Shown piece after piece: positions 26,959 through 34,040 of a stretch of 34,040 bases of DNA (positions within the stretch are counted from its first letter, which is position 1; every line of letters starts with the position of its first letter). Both the position numbers and the translations under genes were made by a program. The notes under the pieces were generated by a model. The model saw only the letters and a list, made by a program, of their open reading frames with translations. It was not told where the DNA came from and ran no database searches. This DNA is from an uncultured Gammaproteobacteria bacterium (GTDB lineage Bacteria > Pseudomonadota > Gammaproteobacteria > Arenicellales > JAANXG01), in contig CAMYNX010000028.1 in NCBI GenBank assembly GCA_947259875.1, positions 1 through 34,040 on the forward strand. The letters run 5' to 3'.

Positions 26959-28371
26959 TCACGCTATCTCCAACCACGTGGTCATGCCCCCCGCCTGATG
27001 CTCGAGCATGTGACAATGCAGCAACCACTTGCCGGGGTTGTCAGCGACAAACGCAATACTCACGGATTCGCCAGGCTGCACAAGCTCAGTATCGCGCCAT
27101 GCGTCATCATCCACGACACTGCCCTTGCGTTCGATCACTTTGAAATGATGGCCATGCAAGTGCATGGCGTGGGGCCAACGGTTCTGGTTGCGCATGTCGA
27201 TGACAACCGTCTGGCCGCGTCGGGCGGAGACCAGCGGCGTGTCGGTCATGCCCACGGTCTCGTTGAACGCCCATACCGCGCCTTCTTTGATCAACTCCTG
27301 AATCGATAGCCGCTTGCCTTTCAGCATTGCGCTTTGCATCCCACCCATTGCCCCGCCCTCCATGAGCAGTCCGGACCGCACCGGACTGCCTAGATCGAGC
27401 GCCGCGGACAGTGGGTTAGGGGGTAATCCTGCAAATGGCGGAGCAGCCGGCCTGGTGACTTTTCCACTGGGTTGGTCAAACACAAACTCAGCCACCTGGA
27501 TCACTTCGCGGCGGGTGATCACATCAATGGAAGCGGATGCGCCGGGATCACCGGCCATATCGATGATCAGATCGGCCCTTTGTGCCGGCGCGATGGTTAA
27601 GAACTTACCGAGCGGCCGGGGCGTCACCGGCTGGCCATCGAAGGCAACCACATGCGGTTTGAGCTTGCCAAAACTGAGCGTGAAGACCCTGGCATTGGCG
27701 GTGTTCACCACCCGCAGCCGGACACGCTGTCCACCCGCCACCGGAAACTTCTCGAATGGCTTGCCGTTGACGGTCAGCCATTGGCCCAAGCGCCCACCGT
27801 GGGACCAATCGTGTAACGACTCGAGGCTGGCTTCGTGAATCTGCGCATCCTGGCCGAGCCGCCAGTCGTCGATGACCAATACATAGTCGCGATCCACGGA
27901 AACCGGCTCGGCCTCGTCAACGATCAGCACTCCGTAGAGGCCGCGCGCCACCTGTTCCCACGAACGGGTGTGTGCGTGATACCAAAAAGTACCCGCGTCC
28001 GGTACTTGAAACGCATAATCGAAGGACTGGCCGGGCGCAACCGCATCTTGGGTTAACCCGGCCACCCCGTCCATCGCGTTATCGATACGGATGCCGTGCC
28101 AGTGTATGGTTGTCGCGACCGGCAGGCGGTTCGTCAACCGAGCACGGACCCAGTCGTTCTGTTTCACGCGGATCGTCGGACCCGGTACTTGGCCGTTGTA
28201 GCCCCAGATACGTGTGCGCGGTCCCCCTTCATCCACGAGCTGAGCGGTGTCTTCTCGGGCGATTAGCTCGATCAAGGGTTTGCGGCTCGCGGGCAGCGCG
28301 GCGAAGGCCGGTGCGACCCACGGCAACGCGCCTAGAAGTGAAGTGTGTTTTAGAAAATCGCGACGATTCAT
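26959..28371 (-). CDS. Multicopper oxidase (Tat-exported)
   Basis: ORF 470 aa; 'MNRRDFLKHTSLLGALPWVAPAFA'; copper ligands 'IHWHG', 'FWYHAHT', 'HAMHLHGHHF', 'WLLHCHMLEHQ'. Confidence 0.95.
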   Translation of the reverse strand: MNRRDFLKHTSLLGALPWVAPAFAALPASRKPLIELIAREDTAQLVDEGGPRTRIWGYNGQVPGPTIRVKQNDWVRARLTNRLPVATTIHWHGIRIDNAMDGVAGLTQDAVAPGQSFDYAFQVPDAGTFWYHAHTRSWEQVARGLYGVLIVDEAEPVSVDRDYVLVIDDWRLGQDAQIHEASLESLHDWSHGGRLGQWLTVNGKPFEKFPVAGGQRVRLRVVNTANARVFTLSFGKLKPHVVAFDGQPVTPRPLGKFLTIAPAQRADLIIDMAGDPGASASIDVITRREVIQVAEFVFDQPSGKVTRPAAPPFAGLPPNPLSAALDLGSPVRSGLLMEGGAMGGMQSAMLKGKRLSIQELIKEGAVWAFNETVGMTDTPLVSARRGQTVVIDMRNQNRWPHAMHLHGHHFKVIERKGSVVDDDAWRDTELVQPGESVSIAFVADNPGKWLLHCHMLEHQAGGMTTWLEIA

Positions 28372-28396
28372 ATGGTGGCAGTTCTTAGAACAACAT

Positions 28397-29590
28397 CTAA
28401 AGTTCGCCGCTACCGGGATGTCTGACCCCGGTCCCGCGCAGCATGGCAGCGGTCGCCAAATCCCCGCTCGTCACCGCCGCGGCAAGTGCCGTCGTCCCAT
28501 CGCGCGCGCGGTAATCGACATCCGCCCCCGCTTTCAACAGCAGGCCTACGGCATCGCTAAGACCGCGTTCGGCGGCAAGTATCAGGGCCGTTTCCAAATT
28601 GCCGTCCGCCGCCTGGCCGTTGGCATCGGCGCCGTGGCCAAGCAGCGCGCGCAGGATTTCCGGGTGGTTTCCGCGTACCGCGAGCATGAGCGGTGTTTCG
28701 CCAAGGCGCGCCTTAGCGTTCGGGTCGGCGCCGGCGGCGATCAGGCGCTCGACCACCGCCGCTTGACCAAAAAACACCGCCGCGCCAAGCGGCGTATTAC
28801 CGTCGCGGGCGCGCTTATCGATCATGGCGTTTGCCTCCAGGAGCTGCTCTACGATCTCGACCCGGCCGGTCATCGCCGCCCGATGCAACGCGCTGCGGCC
28901 ATCATCGGACGTCGCGTTGGCATCGGCGTTATTCACTAACAGCGTCGCGGTAATATGCGCGTGCCCACGCACCGATGCCCCCATCAACGCGGTATAGCCA
29001 TCCGGCGCGGGTTGGTTGACGTCGGCGCCCCTAGCGATCAGCTCTATCACCGCCTCGATCCCGCTTGCCTGCCGTGCCGCCAAAATTAGCGGCGTACGGC
29101 CGTCTTTGGTGGAGACAATATTCGGGTTCGCGCCCCGCTCAAGCAGCCGGATCAGACTGCGTATATTTCCGCGCTGTACGGCCACGTGCAGTGGCGTGTG
29201 CCCGTAGCGCTTCTCGTAGGTGTTGGGATTGGCGCCGTGGTTAACCAGAAGATCCACGAGCCCGGCTCGATCGGCATCGACGGCATAAAACAAAGCGGTA
29301 AGCCCGCCCGCGGTGCGGCCATTCACATCCGCGCCATGAGCCAGCAGCCGCTCGATCACCCGAACATGACCGGCGCGGGTCGCAAGGATCAATGCCGTGT
29401 ATTTCTCGTCCGAGGTGTCACGAGTTTCGATATCGGCGCCCTCGGCGAGGGCGTATTCGACAAGGTCAGGGCGATCATTGGAGGCGGCCCATAGCAGGGC
29501 TTGATTCGCAACCGGGGGCGGTCCTTGCGACGCCCCAAAGGTATGCAGCGGCATCAACACAATTATAAAGGTTAGGATAGATGCGCGCAT
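28397..29590 (-). CDS. Secreted ankyrin-repeat protein
   Basis: Start MRASILTFIIVLMPLHTFGASQ (signal peptide); many tandem ankyrin units such as 'DGNTPLGAAVFFGQAAVVERLIAAGADPNAKARLGETPLMLAVRGNHPEILRALLGHGAD'. Confidence 0.92.
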   Translation of the reverse strand: MRASILTFIIVLMPLHTFGASQGPPPVANQALLWAASNDRPDLVEYALAEGADIETRDTSDEKYTALILATRAGHVRVIERLLAHGADVNGRTAGGLTALFYAVDADRAGLVDLLVNHGANPNTYEKRYGHTPLHVAVQRGNIRSLIRLLERGANPNIVSTKDGRTPLILAARQASGIEAVIELIARGADVNQPAPDGYTALMGASVRGHAHITATLLVNNADANATSDDGRSALHRAAMTGRVEIVEQLLEANAMIDKRARDGNTPLGAAVFFGQAAVVERLIAAGADPNAKARLGETPLMLAVRGNHPEILRALLGHGADANGQAADGNLETALILAAERGLSDAVGLLLKAGADVDYRARDGTTALAAAVTSGDLATAAMLRGTGVRHPGSGEL

Positions 29591-30070
29591 GCCGAGTAAT
29601 AGGCCTCTGGTGGTTATACAAATCAATGACAACGAGATGCTAACACAGGGTGTGGGCGGCGGAAGACATGGCATCTTGGAATTCCTGACACATCGCAACA
29701 TTGCTTACACATTTGTGATACTTCGTACTCAACGCATAACGACTCGGTAGTGTGCTGCTTTTTTCATCGTCTGTTCGAACCGGCCGCACCCTCGATCACG
29801 ATGTCTTCCTACATTCGTCACCGCACTCTTTATTCTATTTTCACTATGCTTGATGGCAACACGGGAACGGAAAAACCAAATTGGAACCATCGCGAACCAA
29901 GCAAACGAAAGACGTCGGCGCCGCAGTCATAGCGCCCAAAGAAGTCTTTTAAATGCAACGGAAACGCGAGCGAGCACTTCCGAATCTGGATCGTCAATGT
30001 TCTGCTGATATTGCGCACTCTGGGGATGTGCTCAGCCTGGGCTAAGGTGCGAATCAAGCATTACCTATTC

Positions 30071-30154
30071 GGGCAACACGCAACTGTAGGGCGCGGCCCT
30101 TGCCAAGCACAGGGCGTGACAGGTAAGCACGGGTGCTCCAACGTGTTGTTAGGG
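30071..30154 (-). other. Integron attC site (degenerate), downstream of the GFA gene
   Basis: Minus: CCCTAAC-AACACGTTGGAG...CAGTTGCGTGTTGCCC; the two ends are imperfect inverted complements; located just after the GFA stop. Confidence 0.6.
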
Positions 30155-30163
30155 CGCAATCCG

Positions 30164-30529
30164 CTACGATACAACTGACATCGATGCTCCATCACCAACA
30201 GGAACCTCCCCAAGTTCGTTTGGATCATATCCGTCCAGGCAACCCACATTAACACCGTACTCGTTCGGATCACTACGGCGCTGATGATGCGTATAGATAC
30301 CACACGTCCGGCAAAAATAGTGTTTCGCGATTTTCGTATTCCACTGATATAGCACCAAGTGTTCGATCCCCTTCGTAACTCGTAATCTTTCCACAGGGAC
30401 ACCGGCCATGATTGCTCCTTTTCGACGACACAACGAACAATTGCAACGTCGGAGATTCTCGAGGCCATTTTCAAGATCGACCTCAAACTCAACTGCACCA
30501 CAATGACAAGTACCCTTAACGGTTTCCAC
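30164..30529 (-). CDS. GFA/CENP-V family Zn-binding protein
   Basis: ORF 121 aa; 'GTCHCGAVEFEV', 'RRCNCSLCRRKGAIMAG', 'YFCRTCGIYTHHQRR'. Confidence 0.9.
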   Translation of the reverse strand: METVKGTCHCGAVEFEVDLENGLENLRRCNCSLCRRKGAIMAGVPVERLRVTKGIEHLVLYQWNTKIAKHYFCRTCGIYTHHQRRSDPNEYGVNVGCLDGYDPNELGEVPVGDGASMSVVS

Positions 30530-30580
30530 GATAAATCTTTATCGCTCTAAGGTTTAGCATCAGGCGCGAAAATCGCAGCA

Positions 30581-30907
30581 TTATTTGTCGCCTAAATCCT
30601 CTTGTACCCCGCTTGGCGTCCTCTTTTTTGCTTGATGTTGTTGAACAGCCTTGAGTGCTGCAATGACGAGAAAGAAAACAAGAATTCCAATGGCTACTCT
30701 GTTTGCCAGCTGAAAAAGAGCCGTTGCCATGAGAATGTAGAGCAGTATTCCGAGAATGGTAAACCCAAGCCATGAGAGCCCAACCCTGACATGGCATGCC
30801 TTGCAACGTTGTAAAAATTTTCGAGATGCTTCTTTTGGACTAGTAGGTACCCAGTAGCACCCACACGACGGACAGAATTGCATGCTGATTTTAGTCATAT
30901 TACTCAC
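30581..30907 (-). CDS. Zinc-ribbon plus transmembrane hypothetical protein
   Basis: ORF 108 aa; 'FCPSCGCYW...CKACHVRVG' and two hydrophobic helices. Confidence 0.65.
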   Translation of the reverse strand: MSNMTKISMQFCPSCGCYWVPTSPKEASRKFLQRCKACHVRVGLSWLGFTILGILLYILMATALFQLANRVAIGILVFFLVIAALKAVQQHQAKKRTPSGVQEDLGDK

Positions 30908-30909
30908 AC

Positions 30910-31011
30910 GGAGAACGTTCTAGCTCAGCGGCAAAGGTAAGCTGACGTGGCTTTGGCGACAGCAAAAGGCACGACAGGTTGACTTTGTCCGACTGGAACG
31001 CATTGTTATGC
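30910..31011 (-). other. Integron attC site, downstream of the 144-aa membrane protein gene
   Basis: Minus: GCATAAC-AATGCGTTCCAGTCGGACAAAGT...TTTGCCGCTGAGCTAGAAC-GTTCTCC; shares CGGACAAAGT and TTTGCCGCTGA with the attC at 31506. Confidence 0.75.
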
Positions 31012-31029
31012 GGCGCTGACGGTGTGTTT

Positions 31030-31464
31030 CTAGCTGACCCAACTTTTCTTCCTGGCCTGTATCGAATACCAGATCAAAAACACTGCTACCACCAGCGGCA
31101 TCAGAATCATCATAAAGATTTCGAAGGCACTGAAGTCGATTTTCGAACCGGCCACGCCAAGTGTATGGATCATTGTCACAATCACCCCAAGTACTGACGC
31201 GATGAACAAATAGTACGCAGCTGACTTCCTGAGCATAAGCAGCAGGCAGCCAAAAGCGCCGCCGATTACGGCTATCGCGAAACCGGCGGTGGCCCATGCG
31301 GGTCGGCCTTCGATGATTGCGCGGTGCGACTCGGGATATGAAGCAACCGCGTTTGGATTCATCTGCACGAAGAAATTTATGACACCCATAACATTCCAAA
31401 TCAGCGCGACAACGCCGATTGCCCAGAAACTCCAGTGAACACCACCTACGGTCTCATCGTTCAT
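31030..31464 (-). CDS. Four-TM hypothetical membrane protein
   Basis: ORF 144 aa; several hydrophobic helices ('WSFWAIGVVALIWNVMGVINFFV', 'FMMILMPLVVAVFLIWYSI'). Confidence 0.8.
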   Translation of the reverse strand: MNDETVGGVHWSFWAIGVVALIWNVMGVINFFVQMNPNAVASYPESHRAIIEGRPAWATAGFAIAVIGGAFGCLLLMLRKSAAYYLFIASVLGVIVTMIHTLGVAGSKIDFSAFEIFMMILMPLVVAVFLIWYSIQARKKSWVS

Positions 31465-31505
31465 CGCATTACTCTATACCTTGTGAGGCAATCGACACTT
31501 TTGCC

Positions 31506-31577
31506 ACATAACCTCCGCATCAGCGGCAAAATGCGAGCGCGACGAGTACTTTGTCCGGCCGCATGCGCGTGTTAAAT
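31506..31577 (-). other. Integron attC site, downstream of the VOC gene (72 bp)
   Basis: Minus: ATTTAAC-ACGCGCATGCGGCCGGACAAAGT...TTTTGCCGCTGATGCGGAG-GTTATGT; RYYYAAC/GTTRRRY-like ends with imperfect inverted arms. Confidence 0.78.
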
Positions 31578-32000
31578 GCCTTTACTAGACTTGCCGGATG
31601 ATACTTGTGACCTAAGCTCAACTGTGTTGCCTTCTGGATCTTTGATATATATTGACTTTCCAATTCCCTGTGCGCCATATCGAGCATCAAAATCCCCTGC
31701 GTTAATACCATGTGACAATAATTTTTTCTTGATATCATTTTCTGAAATAGGTTTCAGCTGAAGACAAAAATGATCCAGATTATTTTCAGTTTTGGTCGGG
31801 GCGCCACCGCCCATCTTTCCTAGACGGCTATCAACTTCAACTAGATCAATCAAAGCGTTTCCGGCGCGTAATTGAGTTAGCCCCATTTCAATTGAAGTTT
31901 CTCTTTCAACTGTACAGCCCAAAACATCGCAATAAAAATCAAGCATGTCTTTTAGCTTCGTTGTTCGTAAAACTATATGATCGATTCCCGCTATTTCCAT
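31572..32000 (-). CDS. VOC (glyoxalase/bleomycin resistance) family protein
   Basis: ORF 142 aa; 'IDHIVLRTTKLKDMLDFYCDVLGCTVERE', 'YIKDPEGNTVELRS'; visibly AT-rich. Confidence 0.92.
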   Translation of the reverse strand: MEIAGIDHIVLRTTKLKDMLDFYCDVLGCTVERETSIEMGLTQLRAGNALIDLVEVDSRLGKMGGGAPTKTENNLDHFCLQLKPISENDIKKKLLSHGINAGDFDARYGAQGIGKSIYIKDPEGNTVELRSQVSSGKSSKGI

Positions 32001-32087
32001 TACTTAATCTGCTCCCCCAAAGTGCAATTTCATACTGGTGGAATTTAATCGGGATAGGGGGATGCCTCACGGCATCCCTCCTCCCAC

Positions 32088-32121
32088 ACCACCGGGCATA
32101 CGGGTCACGTACCACGGCGGT
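32088..32121 (-). ncRNA. Group II intron domain V
   Basis: Minus ACCGCCGTGGTACGTGACCCGTATGCCCGGTGGT: 34 nt, ACCGCCG pairs with CGGTGGT, GTACG with CGTAT. Confidence 0.88.
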
Positions 32122-32143
32122 TCGGTCGATTGAGTCAGATTGC

Positions 32144-33481
32144 TCATTGATACACACTCGGCAGACCTAGCCCAGCAAAGTATTTATTCGGTAAAGCATA
32201 ATACAATGCCGGACTTTTACTTAGTCGCCAAGGCCCATGTGCAGACTTGCAGGTATTCCAGGCAAGCTGCCGCTCAACACCTCGTCTGCGTAGCTCACGA
32301 TAACCGCGTCGCCCCCACTGTTTCCAAAGGTAACTCCGCAGTCGCCGTCGTATCCATTTATCGATATCTCGCAATGGCGAGACCACTTCCGCCAGCTGAA
32401 AATACGCTTTCCAACCGTGGAGGTACTTTCTCAGTTCCGCGATAATCGTATGGATGGTTCGACCTCGTGTTCTAACGCTGATGCTTCGTACTTTCTGTTT
32501 GAAGGCCGTTAACGCCTTGCCGCTCACCTTGAGTCGTTGGTCTTTCGGACTCATAGTAAAGCCAAGAAAGCATCGTCGCCAAGGCCGATCAACGGCGCTT
32601 TTGGCATCGTTGATCGTTAGTTTGAGTGTCGCGTGCAGGAACCGTTTCAGGTTGCCCAGCACACGATCACCCGCGCGTTTGCTTCTGACATAGATGTTGC
32701 AATCATCCGCGTAGCGCACAAAACAATGACCTCGCGCTTCCAGTGTTTTATCCAGTTCATCCAGTAGCAGGTTAGCCAATAGCGGCGATAATGGCCCGCC
32801 TTGAGGTGTCCCTGCCCGGTTCGCGTTCCGTTTGCCGTTGATGCTGATATCCGATTTAAGTATACGGTTAATCAGTATCAAAACATGCCGGTCTTCGATC
32901 CGTCGCTTGATGCGTTGCAGGAGGATGTCATGGTTTACACTGTCGAAGAACTTCTCTAAATCCATATCCACCGTCCAGCAGTAGCCTTCACGCACATAGT
33001 GTTGTGCTTGGCGCACCGCTTGATGGGCGGATCGTTTCGGACGAAATCCAAAACTGAATTCGGAGAAGCTGTCATCCCATTCACGTTGCAAGAGCTGTAA
33101 CAACGCTTGTTGGATGAAACGATCAATGACGGCAGGAACACCCAAGTGTCTTTTGCCACCATTCGGTTTGGGTATGCTGATACGCCGCACCGCTTGGGGA
33201 CGATAAGTGCCCGTGCGTAATTGATCTTTGAGGGTGAGCCAATGGTGTTTGAGGTAAACCGGGAGTTGTTCGACGGTCATGCCATCGACCCCCGGTGCAC
33301 CTTTATTGCGTATCACTTGCTTCAGAGCACGTCTTAGATTGTCCCGTTCTAATACCTGTTCCATGAGCGATATAACCGGAGTGTCTTCTTTGTTGACGCC
33401 AACCCCTGGTTCATCGGGTCTGATGCAATCCAAGGGTTCCGTTAACATTGACTGCTCCTCTCGTTTATTCTCAATTTCCAT
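32144..33481 (-). CDS. ltrA: Group II intron reverse transcriptase/maturase
   Basis: ORF 445 aa; 'KGAPGVDGMTV', 'RPQAVRRISIPKPNGGKRHLGVP', 'GTPQGGPLSPLLANLLLDELD', 'FVRYADDCNIYVRSKRAG', C-term 'GPWRLSKSPAL'. Confidence 0.95.
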   Translation of the reverse strand: MEIENKREEQSMLTEPLDCIRPDEPGVGVNKEDTPVISLMEQVLERDNLRRALKQVIRNKGAPGVDGMTVEQLPVYLKHHWLTLKDQLRTGTYRPQAVRRISIPKPNGGKRHLGVPAVIDRFIQQALLQLLQREWDDSFSEFSFGFRPKRSAHQAVRQAQHYVREGYCWTVDMDLEKFFDSVNHDILLQRIKRRIEDRHVLILINRILKSDISINGKRNANRAGTPQGGPLSPLLANLLLDELDKTLEARGHCFVRYADDCNIYVRSKRAGDRVLGNLKRFLHATLKLTINDAKSAVDRPWRRCFLGFTMSPKDQRLKVSGKALTAFKQKVRSISVRTRGRTIHTIIAELRKYLHGWKAYFQLAEVVSPLRDIDKWIRRRLRSYLWKQWGRRGYRELRRRGVERQLAWNTCKSAHGPWRLSKSPALYYALPNKYFAGLGLPSVYQ

Positions 33482-33941
33482 CGAGAGACCGTTCGGACCT
33501 TCATGATAAAACGTTGCAGATTGGCTTATCTGTTTCTCTGTCTTTCAACATTGAGTGCCTAAATAGCCTCACCTGTTGTTATCACTAGTACGTCCTATGC
33601 TGACTTCTGCCCGCGGATCACATGAAATTGCTTCCATGTCAGTCCATCCCTGAACCACAGACAGATCTCCCGGGGTAAGACACAAAACTGTCGTTGCGTA
33701 AACGCCGAATTTATAAAACGTATCCCAATTGCAGATGGAAGACTTCGTGGTCACGTGCCCACTCGTCTCAGATACGTCACACCTCATATCCGGTTCTTGT
33801 TCATCGCCCCGCAACTTTGGATTGGGCTTCCTTCAGCTATCACCTCGCGGCGATAACCTTGCCCTTCTCCTAGCCTTCGGCTCTGCGATGACCTGGCAAG
33901 AGGACTTCCACCTCTCTAGTTTTGCGCCATGCCCGGCACAC

Positions 33942-34014
33942 ACGTCTGAATTGAGCGGCGCGCGTCTCTTGCGCGTCCGGCCCCGAAGGGGCGAACTCGA
34001 ATGATTTGTTATAA
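33942..34014 (-). other. 5' portion of an attC site interrupted by the group II intron
   Basis: Minus: TTATAAC-AAATC-ATTCGAG...CGCCCCTTCGGGGCCGG...GCCGCTCAATTCAGACGT| ; completed by TAAAT at 32047-32043. Confidence 0.85.
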
Positions 34015-34040
34015 GGCATTTACCCCCTCAAAGAACACCT

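Larger units (their letters stand above)
32048..33941 (-). mobile_element. Group II intron (probably class C) inserted in an attC core site
   Basis: 5' end GTGTGCCGGGCATGGCGC (from 33941), RT ORF in the middle, 34-nt domain V (32088-32121), domain VI and 3' end CCCTATCCCGAT (32048). Exon joining ..CAGACGT|TAAATT.. gives the core site GTTAAAT. Confidence 0.9.

Noticed and set aside
29735-29760. Further attC remnant (minus GTTATGC in GAGTCGTTATGCGTTGAG)
   Set aside because: Core-like heptamer present but no convincing complementary left arm in the upstream 300 bp.
29830-30057. 75-aa minus ORF as an additional cassette gene
   Set aside because: No recognisable domain, weak start context and no supported attC after it.
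32144-33481. Retron or diversity-generating retroelement RT
   Set aside because: RT motifs, domain V and the GTGTG 5' end identify a group II intron; no msr/msd or template/variable repeat pair.

Overview
The window looks like about 34 kb of proteobacterial chromosome. No database was searched; all calls come from reading the sequence and the supplied ORF track. Main blocks: (1) 1-9233, minus strand: a compact set of genes with short overlaps, encoding two membrane-anchored VWA proteins, a MotA/TolQ/ExbB proton channel, a small secreted protein, an FHA-PEGA-SUMF1 protein, a TPR protein, a lipoprotein and a coiled-coil protein. Both VWA proteins carry an N-terminal 'SFLDV..C.FG..IL' segment resembling the proton-binding helix of ExbD/TolR/MotB, so I read this as a possible undescribed proton-driven stator complex with VWA output domains. 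(2) 9544-12026: a PLA2-like lipoprotein, then a decayed segment bracketed by inverted copies of a dispersed repeat. It holds a C-terminally altered SDR, a thioesterase pseudogene with an internal frameshifting deletion, and a 5' stub of an ETF-ubiquinone oxidoreductase gene. (3) 12087-29590: mostly ordinary metabolic genes (two MetY paralogues, SDRs, UspA, CoA-transferase, hydrolases, HAD, multicopper oxidase, ankyrin protein). (4) 30071-34040: an integron gene-cassette array with several attC sites. One attC is split by a group II intron (about 32048-33941); rejoining the exons restores a perfect GTTAAAT core site. No integrase is in the window. A nested MITE insertion (6814-7030) with an apparent 5-bp target duplication is supported by an uninterrupted related repeat at 17885-18132.
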